DNA of 64,000 nucleotides from Coprosoma sp963660615 (GTDB lineage: Bacteria; Bacillota_I; Bacilli_A; RF39; UBA660): assembly GCA_963660615.1 (NCBI GenBank), contig CAVKYE010000002.1:44714-108713 (forward strand). Direction: 5' to 3'. Shown piece by piece: positions 1 through 7,055 of this stretch. The notes beneath the pieces were generated by a model. That model saw only the letters and a list, made by a program, of their open reading frames with translations, did not search any database and was not told where the DNA came from. Made by a program: the position numbers and the translations under genes. Within the stretch, counting starts at the first letter, position 1, and every line of letters begins with the position of its first letter.

Positions 1-477
1 ACAAAGTATCTTCAAAAAAGAGAAGCCAATGTTTTGGCAATAGATAAGTACCCAGAAATGATAGGAAATGTTTATTCACAAAAAATAAATTTTATTAATT
101 GTGATATGAATAATATTCCTGTAAAAGATGATTCATATGATTTAGTACTATCAATTGGTGTTATACATAATGCGATAACAGTAGATGAGTTTTATAAATC
201 AATAGACGAGATATATAGGATTGCTAATGAGAGCGGTAACGTTGTTTTGTCCTTATTTACAAATGATATAATTACAGATGATCTAATAGAATATGGACCA
301 AATTTATATAAAATTAAAAATAGACCACCAATGGTATTATTTTCAAAAGAACAAATAACAAAAATATTAAAAGAAAAAAATTTGCATATAGTAAAAGTTA
401 TAGATGAACATATAACAGATGTTGGCGGTGGTAAAAGAAATGTTTATACATTATTATTGGAAAAAAAAGTTATATAA
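1..477 (+). CDS. Class I SAM-dependent methyltransferase, 5' truncated by window edge
   Basis: The frame is open from base 1 (it begins TKYLQKREANVLAIDKYPEM), so the start lies upstream. The visible part carries the second half of a Rossmann-fold methyltransferase: an acidic strand end (LAIDKYP) where SAM ribose is normally bound, then a CDMNNIP segment where the adenine is contacted, and the post-motif YDLVLSIGVIHN typical of UbiE/Methyltransf_11-type enzymes. The C-terminal part has the usual strand-helix-strand arrangement ending in LLLEKK. It overlaps the following aminotransferase by 38 bases and is followed by a U32-family gene, so the three look like one operon. The substrate cannot be read from the sequence. 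Family assignment is fairly safe; specificity is unknown. Confidence 0.75.
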   Translation, partial: TKYLQKREANVLAIDKYPEMIGNVYSQKINFINCDMNNIPVKDDSYDLVLSIGVIHNAITVDEFYKSIDEIYRIANESGNVVLSLFTNDIITDDLIEYGPNLYKIKNRPPMVLFSKEQITKILKEKNLHIVKVIDEHITDVGGGKRNVYTLLLEKKVI

Positions 478-1540
478 ATTATCTAACAGAGATTATTTAT
501 GTGATTATTCAAAAATTGAGTCAAAAACAATAGATATGACATTATCAGGAAGATATTTATCATCATACCCAAACGTTCAAATATCTATTTCAGAATTTGA
601 TAAATATCCTCTATTGACCAACATTAGGGAGTTAGAAGAATTAATTAAGACAAAAACATCGACAAACGATGAGATAATAATTGGCAGTGGAGCAAATGGA
701 TTATTACAGAATATAATTAAAATATTTTTTAGAAATAGAGGTAATTTAATAACATCATTTTATTCGTTTGATCAAGCGGAGTATGCAGTAACTTCATTTG
801 ATGGAGTAACAAAAAGAGTATATACAAACAATTACAGTTTAGATTTAAACAATGTTATAAAGGCGATTGATAAGAAATCAAAAATGATTTATATTTGTAA
901 TCCGAATAACCCAACAGGAAAATTTATTAATTCAAAAGACTTAATAGAGTTAACAAAAAAAACAAAAATACCGTTAGTAGTGGATGAATCTGGAATAGAA
1001 TTTACAGGTAAGAAAGGAATTTTAGAATCAGTACAAAAATTACCTGAAAATTTATTGGTATTAAGATCATTTTCTAAAGCATACGGATTAGCAAATTTAA
1101 GAATAGGTTATTTAGTTTGTTCAAGGGCATTTAAACAAATTTATCTTAAAAACATAACAACTAATGAATATTCTGGGATTTCCTGTTTAATAGCAAAAAA
1201 TATATTAAATTCATCCGAAAAATATATGGAACAGAATGTTAATCAAATAATAGAAGAAAAAGTAAAAATGGTAAATCAATTAGAAAAGATGGGTATATAT
1301 ACTGTAGAAAGTTATTCTAATACTATTTTCACCAAAACAATTTTTGATAATAAATTTATGAAAGAGTTAGAAAAGAATGATATATCGGTTGTACCCATTT
1401 ATGATAGAAATAATAATTTACATATTCGTATTGCAATTCAAGATAAAGAAACTAATTCAGTATTTGTAAAAAAAATGAATGAAATAATGAAAAATAAGAA
1501 ACTGGTGTTAGGAAAAGAAGAAGATAGAGGTGATATTTAA
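440..1540 (+). CDS. PLP-dependent aminotransferase, HisC/CobD-like (fold type I)
   Basis: Aspartate-aminotransferase-fold enzyme of the histidinol-phosphate aminotransferase / threonine-phosphate decarboxylase group. Visible motifs are IIIGSGANGLLQNI (cofactor phosphate and ring region), ICNPNNPTGKF, the strand VVDESGIEF with the Asp that pairs with the pyridine nitrogen, and SFSKAYGLANLRIGY with the Schiff-base Lys and a downstream Arg. About 366 residues, normal for the family. The ATG at 440 is preferred to 419 because homologous sequence begins only around the LSNRDYL segment. It overlaps the methyltransferase upstream, and its stop shares a base with the ATG of the U32 gene at 1540, so translation is probably coupled. 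There is no histidine or cobalamin gene nearby, so a role in a special amino-acid-derived metabolite is more likely than primary histidine synthesis (inference). Confidence 0.8.
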   Translation: MFIHYYWKKKLYKLSNRDYLCDYSKIESKTIDMTLSGRYLSSYPNVQISISEFDKYPLLTNIRELEELIKTKTSTNDEIIIGSGANGLLQNIIKIFFRNRGNLITSFYSFDQAEYAVTSFDGVTKRVYTNNYSLDLNNVIKAIDKKSKMIYICNPNNPTGKFINSKDLIELTKKTKIPLVVDESGIEFTGKKGILESVQKLPENLLVLRSFSKAYGLANLRIGYLVCSRAFKQIYLKNITTNEYSGISCLIAKNILNSSEKYMEQNVNQIIEEKVKMVNQLEKMGIYTVESYSNTIFTKTIFDNKFMKELEKNDISVVPIYDRNNNLHIRIAIQDKETNSVFVKKMNEIMKNKKLVLGKEEDRGDI

Positions 1541-2697
1541 TGAAAATATCTTTAGCAACTAATTTTGATGATGAATTAATTGATGGGATAAAAAATTATC
1601 CTGTATATGAAATATATGGTAAATTAAAAAATGATTTCATCGGTGGTGGAAGACCGGATAATGATTTAATAGATGTCCAAAAGGAAAGATTTGAAAGACA
1701 TATAAAAAAGACTAGAGAAGCTGGAATTAAATTTAATTATTTATTAAATGGTAGTTGTTTGTCAAACAATGAGCAAGATATTGGTTGGCAGAAAAATTTC
1801 AAAGATTTTTTAGATTATTTAAAATCAGTTGGAGTAAATGCTTTGACAGTAACTAATCCATATATATTACAATTTATAAAAAAATACTTTAAAAATGATT
1901 TTACTGTTAGAATTTCTACTTTTGCTTGTATTGACTCTTTTGAAAAAGCAAAGTATTGGGAACAAATGGGAGCAGATTATATTTGCGTTGATTTTGTTAA
2001 AATAAACCGTGATTTTAAAACTTTAAAATATATGGTTGAAAATTTGAAAAAATCAAAAATAGAAATTTTAGTTACAAATAGTTGTTTGAAAAATTGTCCT
2101 ATGATTTATACGCACACTAATGGACTAGCCCACGCTTCTATGAAAGACAATAAAACAAGTGCTTACGAAGATTGGAGTTTATTTTATTGTCAAAAAAAAG
2201 AATTAGAAAATTTAGAAGAATATATAAAATCTCCCTGGGTAAGGCCTGAAGATATAAAATATTATGAAGAAATAGGAATAGAGCATTTTAAGATTACAGA
2301 AAGAGATTTTCCTACATCAGAATTAATAAAAAGAGTAAAGGCTTATACCGAAAGAAAATACAATGGAAATTTATTAGATCTTATACAAGGTCACGGTTGT
2401 CTAGCAAAAAGTAATCTGACGTTAGTAAAAAATGAAGTTTCAACAAGAAAAGAAATATATGACGAAATAAAGAGAGTAAGAGGATTAGGAAAAGTTAGAG
2501 AATGTGAAAGACACATATTTATTGATAATACCAAATTAGATAATTTTATTAAATTTTTTCTAGAAAATAAATGCACAAATCAATGCGATAAATGTAATTA
2601 CTGTAAAAAAATATCTAATAGTGTAATCACAAAAAATGAGGATATATGTGAATATTTAAAATATTTATATAATAAATATGATGATATTAAAATGTAA
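1540..2697 (+). CDS. U32-family (UbiU/YegQ-like) protein with extra C-terminal Cys cluster
   Basis: 385 residues, TIM-barrel U32 peptidase-like family. Support: FNYLLNGSC early in the barrel; TVRISTFACIDSFEKAKYWEQMGADYICVD; the cysteine pair C182-x3-C186 followed by C217; then SPWVRPEDIKYYEEIGIEHFKI, a U32 hallmark. Many members are not peptidases but Fe-S proteins: UbiU/UbiV and TrhP perform oxygen-independent hydroxylations with prephenate. Here a second cluster, C345-x3-C349-x2-C352-x2-C355, sits near the C terminus and could hold another Fe-S centre or zinc. The gene starts on the last base of the aminotransferase stop. Whether it hydroxylates, cleaves or otherwise modifies the product of its neighbours is open. 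Confidence 0.75.
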   Translation: MKISLATNFDDELIDGIKNYPVYEIYGKLKNDFIGGGRPDNDLIDVQKERFERHIKKTREAGIKFNYLLNGSCLSNNEQDIGWQKNFKDFLDYLKSVGVNALTVTNPYILQFIKKYFKNDFTVRISTFACIDSFEKAKYWEQMGADYICVDFVKINRDFKTLKYMVENLKKSKIEILVTNSCLKNCPMIYTHTNGLAHASMKDNKTSAYEDWSLFYCQKKELENLEEYIKSPWVRPEDIKYYEEIGIEHFKITERDFPTSELIKRVKAYTERKYNGNLLDLIQGHGCLAKSNLTLVKNEVSTRKEIYDEIKRVRGLGKVRECERHIFIDNTKLDNFIKFFLENKCTNQCDKCNYCKKISNSVITKNEDICEYLKYLYNKYDDIKM

Positions 2698-2739
2698 TTT
2701 TTTATGGATAAAATAATAGCATTGATATACTAAATATCA

Positions 2740-2766
2740 TCGTCGAGGATTAACCGGATTCGACGA
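2740..2766. repeat. Inverted repeat upstream of the Ham1-like gene
   Basis: Seven-base arms TCGTCGA (2740-2746) and TCGACGA (2760-2766) flank a 13-base loop. No T-run follows, so it is not a normal terminator. Its place about 80 bases before the start at 2844 would suit an operator or an RNA leader hairpin. A looser palindrome, CTTACGTATATACATAAG, lies between it and the start. Confidence 0.4.
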
Positions 2767-2843
2767 AATAAATGTATACAGTAAAGAAATAAAAGTCTTA
2801 CGTATATACATAAGATTATGATAAAAATAGGAGGAATTAAAAA

Positions 2844-3431
2844 ATGAAAAAACTAATTTATTTAACCACAAATCCTCATAAGGTTGAGGAAGCAAATGAA
2901 TTTTTTGGAAAAAAGTATGGATTTAACATAGAGATAGTGAATCCTGATTTTGAAATATTGGAGATACAAGCCGAAAAATGTTCGGAAGTAGCAGCATTTA
3001 GCGCTAAATATGCTGCTGATAAATTAGGATGTGCTGTCTTAAAATCTGATTCAGGACTTTATATAGATGCATTAGGAGGATTACCAGGACCATACAATCA
3101 TTATTTTGATAAACAGATTGGTGTAGAAAAATTTTTAGAGTTATTTAAAGACGAAACAAATAGAAAGGCAAGATTAGAACATTGTTTTGCCTATTGTGAG
3201 CCAGGCGAAGATCCAATTGTATTTAGTGGTGGAGGCACTGGAACTATTGCTTATAAGGCTGAAGGCCAAAGAGGAAGATGGCACGATAAATTTTATATAC
3301 CCGATGGAGAAGAACAGACATTGAGTGTATTAAGGGATATTGATTATGAAAAAGAAGCATCATATTGGGGAGATGCTAAAGATCAATTTGCTAAATGGTA
3401 TTCTGAAAAATACAAAGATGAATTAAAATAA
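2844..3431 (+). CDS. Ham1/RdgB-like non-canonical purine NTP pyrophosphatase
   Basis: 195 residues. The N-terminal LTTNPHKVEEANEFF matches the substrate-binding T-x-N-x-x-K-x-x-E of ITPase/Ham1 proteins, and LKSDSGLYIDALGGLPGPYN matches the catalytic SDSGL and GxPG segments. A later GRWHDKFYIPDGEEQT and the C-terminal helix with FAKWY stand in the positions of the family's nucleobase pocket. The family hydrolyses ITP, XTP or other damaged nucleoside triphosphates to the monophosphate. Sequence and gene context differ from the usual housekeeping rdgB, so a specialised substrate is possible. A strong ribosome binding site (AGGAGG, 2831-2836) precedes the ATG. It has its own terminator-like hairpin downstream and is followed by two GreA-like genes. 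Confidence 0.8.
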   Translation: MKKLIYLTTNPHKVEEANEFFGKKYGFNIEIVNPDFEILEIQAEKCSEVAAFSAKYAADKLGCAVLKSDSGLYIDALGGLPGPYNHYFDKQIGVEKFLELFKDETNRKARLEHCFAYCEPGEDPIVFSGGGTGTIAYKAEGQRGRWHDKFYIPDGEEQTLSVLRDIDYEKEASYWGDAKDQFAKWYSEKYKDELK

Positions 3432-3437
3432 TTAAAT

Positions 3438-3476
3438 AAAAAATGTGTAAAAGAAATTCAAAAATACACGTTTTTT
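3438..3476 (+). terminator. Rho-independent terminator after the Ham1-like gene
   Basis: AAAAAATGTGTA and TACACGTTTTTT form a 12-bp stem with one G.U pair and a 15-base loop. The T-run follows directly. Confidence 0.6.
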
Positions 3477-3617
3477 CGAATTCAAATTGTATCAATGAAG
3501 ACTATAAAATAAGTTGTTCTTTTATACAACAAAATGTGCTAAAAGTTTAATTACTTTATTTTCTATCTAATTCGTAAGTTTTGGAGACTGAAAAAATGGC
3601 GGAAAGGAATGTTGATT

Positions 3618-4148
3618 ATGGAAAATTTGATTTTAGATGAAGCAGGCTATGCTGCATATTTGGAAGATATACATAAACAAGAAGAAAGATTAGCAAAACT
3701 AAGAAAATTTAAAGGGGAAGTTGCAATTTATGAAGGAGACGCTTGGCACGATAATTTTACTTTTGAACAGACCGAGGCTGAAGAGAGAATGTTAATGGCT
3801 GATATTGCAAACAGATATGAAAAACTATCAAAGGCTACGGTTGTGGAGTCTAGCGCCGGTTTAGGAATTGGTATAAATGACTTGGTTAATATTACTATCA
3901 CGATCGGAACAAGAGTGAAGGAAATGCATATTTTGATTGTATCATATAAAGATCAAAATGAAGATACCGTCGTGTCCGAAATACCTATAAAACAAGTTAC
4001 TTTGGATAGTCCGTTAGGCAGAGCATTATACCAAAAAGAAGAAGGAGAAGATTTTTCATATAGTGTTGGTGAAAAAAGGATTGAAGGTAAAATTATTTCC
4101 GTTGATAAATTTGAACCATTATCTGAAGAAAAAGTAAAAAGGATATGA
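3618..4148 (+). CDS. GreA/GreB-like transcription factor, paralogue 1
   Basis: 176 residues from the ATG at 3618. The nearer ATG at 3609 is in frame but sits on the ribosome binding site GGAAAGGA (3601-3608), whereas 3618 has 9-base spacing and aligns with the paralogue start. An N-terminal helical hairpin (LDEAGYAAYLEDIHKQEERL) has at its tip GDAWHDNFTFEQ, in the place where GreA has GDLSENAEY with the catalytic acidic pair. A C-terminal FKBP-like domain ends in SPLGRALYQK and the usual basic-hydrophobic strands. Such proteins enter the RNA polymerase secondary channel. The altered tip means cleavage stimulation cannot be assumed. A second copy lies 275 bases downstream. Confidence 0.75.
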   Translation: MENLILDEAGYAAYLEDIHKQEERLAKLRKFKGEVAIYEGDAWHDNFTFEQTEAEERMLMADIANRYEKLSKATVVESSAGLGIGINDLVNITITIGTRVKEMHILIVSYKDQNEDTVVSEIPIKQVTLDSPLGRALYQKEEGEDFSYSVGEKRIEGKIISVDKFEPLSEEKVKRI

Positions 4149-4236
4149 TACTTGCAATAAAAATAATGAAATATGTTGTTTATGATTACAATTCTACTAA
4201 ATAGTATTTCGATTTGCAAATGAATAAATCGAAAAT

Positions 4237-4282
4237 AAAAGAATGATATAAATTTAGTGATTATTGTTATCATTCTTTTTTT
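4237..4282 (+). terminator. Rho-independent terminator after GreA-like gene 1
   Basis: GAATGATA (4241-4248) and TATCATTC (4268-4275) form a perfect stem flanked by A4 and a long T-run. Confidence 0.7.
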
Positions 4283-4352
4283 GTTTTAGATTTATAAAAA
4301 TTAAGAAATGTATTGAAACGAAAAAAATGTTAATTTGATTTATTTTAAATTA

Positions 4353-4381
4353 TTTACTTATCTGATATATAATAGTATAAT
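4353..4381 (+). promoter_or_regulatory. Sigma-A-type promoter for GreA-like gene 2
   Basis: TTTACT (4353-4358), 17-base spacer, TATAAT (4376-4381), about 40 bases ahead of the start. It shows that the second GreA-like gene is transcribed independently of the first. Confidence 0.55.
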
Positions 4382-4422
4382 CTGATAAAGGATAATTTTA
4401 TAAGGTTGAATGGAGAATCAGT

Positions 4423-4896
4423 ATGGATAAAATATATATGACAAAAGAAGGTTATGACAAAAAAATAAAAGAATTTGAAGAAACAAAAAGATTATTAAAA
4501 GAAACATCAAAAAATAAAATAGAAGCAGCCTATGATGGCTCTGGTGATACTTGGCACGATAATTTTACTTATGAACAGTTAGATTTACAAGAAACAGGAC
4601 TCCTATCGCGATTGGAAAGTATGCAGGAATTATTAAGTAATGTGGAAATTGTTGAAAAAAAATCATTAGAGAATAATGTTGTTAATTTAGGAGATCGAAT
4701 TGCAATTGAGATATACTATGAAGATGGTGAATGTGAAGCATTGGATGTGATTCTTGACGAGTCGACAGAAGATGAAAATGCTGTGACTTTGAGTTCTCCA
4801 TTAGGAAAAGTTCTTTATATGTCAAAAATTGGAGATAAACGTACATATTTAGTTAACGGTAGCACAAATACTGTTATTATAAAAGATAAGTTATAA
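4423..4896 (+). CDS. GreA/GreB-like transcription factor, paralogue 2
   Basis: 157 residues, normal GreA length. MTKEGYDKKIKEFEETK begins the coiled-coil hairpin, whose tip reads GDTWHDNFTYEQ, almost identical to the tip of the paralogue upstream but unlike the SEN-type tip of ordinary GreA. The C-terminal domain contains NLGDRIAIEIYYEDG and the SPLGKVLYMSKIGD signature. It has its own promoter (4353-4381) and a terminator 170 bases downstream. The pair probably arose by duplication and then diverged, since overall identity is moderate while the tip is kept. It could be a regulator acting through the secondary channel of RNA polymerase rather than a transcript-cleavage factor. Confidence 0.75.
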   Translation: MDKIYMTKEGYDKKIKEFEETKRLLKETSKNKIEAAYDGSGDTWHDNFTYEQLDLQETGLLSRLESMQELLSNVEIVEKKSLENNVVNLGDRIAIEIYYEDGECEALDVILDESTEDENAVTLSSPLGKVLYMSKIGDKRTYLVNGSTNTVIIKDKL

Positions 4897-5067
4897 TATG
4901 CGTAATGAAAGAAAATTATAATTAATACACATACTTATTTTATAATATGCTAATAAAAAAGATTTAAGTGCTATATTATAAACTCTTAAATTTTTAAAAT
5001 TACTAGAATATCGTATGTAAAAACATCATGTGAAATATATGGCAGTATTTGATATTTATATTTAAAC

Positions 5068-5098
5068 AAAAAAACTATGACTTAACGATAGTTTTTTT
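5068..5098 (+). terminator. Rho-independent terminator; rest of 4897-5188 otherwise featureless
   Basis: A7CTAT (5068-5078) and ATAGT7 (5088-5098) form an 11-bp stem with a 9-base loop. The remaining intergenic DNA from 4897 to 5160 is AT-rich and shows no convincing ORF or RNA. The last 20 bases carry the leader of the next gene. Confidence 0.65.
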
Positions 5099-5167
5099 CG
5101 TTCAAGCAACAAAACACTACTTTCAAGCATAAAATAGTCACAATTTTAAAAATTTAATTATAATAGC

Positions 5168-5350
5168 CCTCCTAGTGAGGTTTGTTATATGGCGGATTCT
5201 TTTTCATTTGAAAAAGAATATAGAGGGGAACAAGTAAATATTTTTTATAAAAGAGGCAATTTGTCTATTTTTAGATACTTTGTCTCTTTTTTTGTATTCG
5301 TTTTTATCAGAGGACCTCCTTTTAACGATTTTAAATTCGTTAGAAGGAGG
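5168..5350 (+). promoter_or_regulatory. Hairpin-rich leader: two SD-sequestering stems and one attenuator-like terminator
   Basis: Three elements in a row. (1) CCTC-ctagt-GAGG (5168-5180) pairs the ribosome binding site of the ATG at 5189. (2) AAAGAGGCAA (5250-5259) with TTGTCTCTTT (5280-5289) plus a T-run to 5293 forms an intrinsic-terminator hairpin. (3) CCTCCTTTTAACG (5315-5327) with CGTTAGAAGGAGG (5338-5350), one G.U pair, buries a strong GGAGG that stands nine bases before the in-frame codon 5360. The layout resembles leader-peptide attenuation of transcription and translation. That function is inferred from layout only. Confidence 0.55.
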
Positions 5351-5971
5351 TTTTGTTATATAGAAAGGCCAAAAAGAAGAAAAGATAAATATAATCCTTA
5401 TGTTATTTCTATAGAGGATAATATATACAAAGTTTCTTTTAAAGATGTTAAAGGCAAAATACAAATAGTCATAATAACAAGAGAAATTTTTGATTTATTG
5501 AATACTTTTGAATTAGAAGATTTATCTATAATGAATGAATATGATAATCACATTGAACATAGTGAGTTAATGGAACATAATTTATATGTTAGAGCAAAAG
5601 AAAAGCCATTGAGTATAGAAAATGAAGTAATGAAGAAAATATCTTTTGAAATTTTGAAAGAAGCAATATCTATGTTGCCTGATATACAAAGACGTCGAAT
5701 TAAAAAATATTATTTTGAGGATAAGACTGAGCAACAAATAGCCGATGAAGAGGGAACAACCCATCAAGCAGTACATACTATATTAGAAAGAGCAAAAAAT
5801 AATTTAAAAGAAATTTTAAAAAATTTAATTAAGTGTTTGCAATTTAGCGTTTTAGTTAGGAAACAAGTGAAAGGGTATTTATTATTCTTTCTCCTGTTTC
5901 CTTTTTGTTTTGGTAATAGGATGTTGTTCTTTGAAACCTTAATACGCATTCATCAAATACATTCCTATTAA
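5189..5971 (+). CDS. Sigma-70-like (region 4) protein of a mobile element; both ends uncertain
   Basis: The conserved core, about 5380-5840, reads KYNPYVISIEDNIYKVSF then SMLPDIQRRRIKKYYFEDKTEQQIADEEGTTHQAVHTILERAKNNL, a sigma region 4 helix-turn-helix found in small sigma-like ORFs beside serine recombinases. The first 57 codons run in frame through the attenuator and SD-burying hairpins. They may be a leader peptide, and the true protein may begin near 5360, where an ATA stands at ideal distance from GGAGG in a context (TTGTTATAT) copied from the upstream start. The last ~45 residues are hydrophobic and cross a terminator hairpin (5858-5906), so the real C terminus may be near 5850. It could be a regulator of element transfer. 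Confidence 0.65.
   Translation: MADSFSFEKEYRGEQVNIFYKRGNLSIFRYFVSFFVFVFIRGPPFNDFKFVRRRFCYIERPKRRKDKYNPYVISIEDNIYKVSFKDVKGKIQIVIITREIFDLLNTFELEDLSIMNEYDNHIEHSELMEHNLYVRAKEKPLSIENEVMKKISFEILKEAISMLPDIQRRRIKKYYFEDKTEQQIADEEGTTHQAVHTILERAKNNLKEILKNLIKCLQFSVLVRKQVKGYLLFFLLFPFCFGNRMLFFETLIRIHQIHSY
5858..5906 (+). terminator. Terminator-like hairpin inside the tail of the sigma-like ORF
   Basis: AGGAAACA (5858-5865) pairs with TGTTTCCT (5895-5902). Inner GTGAAAG/CTTTCTC extends the stem with one mismatch, and T5 follows. Its position suggests that the functional sigma-like gene ends before it. Confidence 0.6.
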
Positions 5972-6016
5972 AAATAGCACGTTAGTAAGTGCGCTTGCGA
6001 TAAACACTTGACTATA

Positions 6017-6037
6017 AAATTAGGTAGCACCTAATTT
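6017..6037. repeat. Perfect 9-bp palindrome with AGC loop
   Basis: AAATTAGGT-AGC-ACCTAATTT. A second perfect 9-bp palindrome with the same AGC loop lies at 6151-6171. Between them the 13-mer AAAGACATTTAAT occurs twice in tandem (about 6040-6066). The function is unknown. Confidence 0.6.
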
Positions 6038-6115
6038 GCAAAGACATTTAATAAAGACATTTAATAGAATTAAAGATACTCCTGTCTCGCCATAATCTCA
6101 AATAATGGAGGCAGC

Positions 6116-6203
6116 CTAGAGAGAACCTCTAGAAGGTGTAATTCTTGTGATATTGAATTAGCAATTCAATAGTTTGATGAATCCCATATTGTGGGGCTAG
6201 AGG
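6116..6203 (+). ncRNA. Structured leader of mazF-like gene with mutually exclusive stems
   Basis: CTAGAG (6116-6121) pairs with CTCTAG (6127-6132). The same right arm, as CCTCTAG (6126-6132), also pairs with CTAGAGG (6197-6203). In the second fold the closing stem encloses two hairpins: TATTGAATT-AGC-AATTCAATA (6151-6171) and CCCA-tattg-TGGG (6183-6195), a three-way junction. The two folds exclude each other, as in an attenuator or switch. No known riboswitch family is recognised. The mazF ribosome binding site (AAGGAGG) starts 52 bases later. The whole gap 5972-6266 carries no protein gene. Confidence 0.4.
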
Positions 6204-6266
6204 ATAAATAACAATAAGAAATAATAAAAGGGATATATTCCCTAATTACATATTAAGGAGGAAAAA

Positions 6267-6623
6267 ATGAACACATTAAAAGGAAGCATATATTATGCGG
6301 ATTTAGATCCTGTTATAGGAAGCGAACAAGGAGGAATACGTCCAGTTGTTATTCTGCAAAATAGTATTCAAAACTATTATAGTGAAACAACGGTAGTTGC
6401 ACCTATCACTACAAAAGTTAAAACCGGAGGCTTTCACGTCTTTTTAAAAGCGGATAAAACATTAAAGAATGATTCAGTAATATTGTTAGAACAGATACGA
6501 ACTATTGATAAATCGCGTCTACTAACTTATATAGGTAAACTTTCACAAGAACATTACAGAAAAGTGAATAACGCCTTAAAGAAAATGTTCTATTTAGATT
6601 GGGAAGTACACAATGTAAAATAA
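6267..6623 (+). CDS. MazF/PemK-type endoribonuclease toxin, no antitoxin seen
   Basis: 118 residues, full length for PemK/MazF. Motifs: GSIYYADLDPVIGSEQGGIRPVVILQN (beta-barrel start with the conserved Arg of the active site), TTVVAPITTK with the catalytic Thr region, and LLEQIRTIDKSRL. The family cuts mRNA at short sequences. There is no MazE-like ORF directly upstream or downstream. The two small ORFs after it do not resemble AbrB-fold antitoxins. Solitary MazF homologues are common in Firmicute mobile elements next to serine recombinases, where they may stabilise the element. A structured leader and a good ribosome binding site precede it. Confidence 0.88.
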   Translation: MNTLKGSIYYADLDPVIGSEQGGIRPVVILQNSIQNYYSETTVVAPITTKVKTGGFHVFLKADKTLKNDSVILLEQIRTIDKSRLLTYIGKLSQEHYRKVNNALKKMFYLDWEVHNVK

Positions 6624-6735
6624 TTTGTTGCACCAATTATGTGATGATATAAGTTAAAATAATTAATTATGTAGGTATCAAAGGAATTAAGAACTAATAC
6701 TATATTTTAGCCACCACTAAAACAACGTGGCAAAT

Positions 6736-6765
6736 AATAAAAAGCATTTTACTATGTTTTTTATT
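6736..6765 (+). terminator. Rho-independent terminator after mazF-like gene
   Basis: AATAAAAAGCA (6736-6746) and TGTTTTTTATT (6755-6765) form an 11-bp stem with one G.U pair. Just upstream GCCAC/GTGGC (6710-6714, 6727-6731) makes another small hairpin. Confidence 0.6.
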
Positions 6766-6831
6766 TTGTCGTAAATAGAAGAAAAAAAGAATAATATTTA
6801 ATAGAAAATTATCATATGAAAGGAGCATGGG

Positions 6832-7032
6832 ATGAAAACATATAAAGTAAAAGTGAAGTTGCAGACAAATATTGATGTATCTGCTACAAGTAAAGAAGAA
6901 TCAATCGAAAAAGTAAAAAAATTAATAAAGGACTGCGTTAACGAAAAAACATTTGAAGCCCTAAAAAGCCTATTGATAGAATGCAGTGAAATAAAATATA
7001 CTTCAAAACTTATAAAAAAAGAACATCGTTAA
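6832..7032 (+). CDS. Small hypothetical protein of the recombinase module (66 aa)
   Basis: Lys/Glu-rich protein, MKTYKVKVKLQTNIDVSATSKEE..., with an alternating beta-strand start and a middle helix containing two Cys. It has a clear ribosome binding site (AAAGGAG, 6819-6825). No family is recognised. It sits between the MazF-like gene and the serine recombinase and is probably part of the same element. It could be an accessory factor for excision or a partner of the toxin; neither is shown by the sequence. Confidence 0.6.
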   Translation: MKTYKVKVKLQTNIDVSATSKEESIEKVKKLIKDCVNEKTFEALKSLLIECSEIKYTSKLIKKEHR

Positions 7033-7055
7033 CAAAAAGTATAGGGGGTAAAAAG

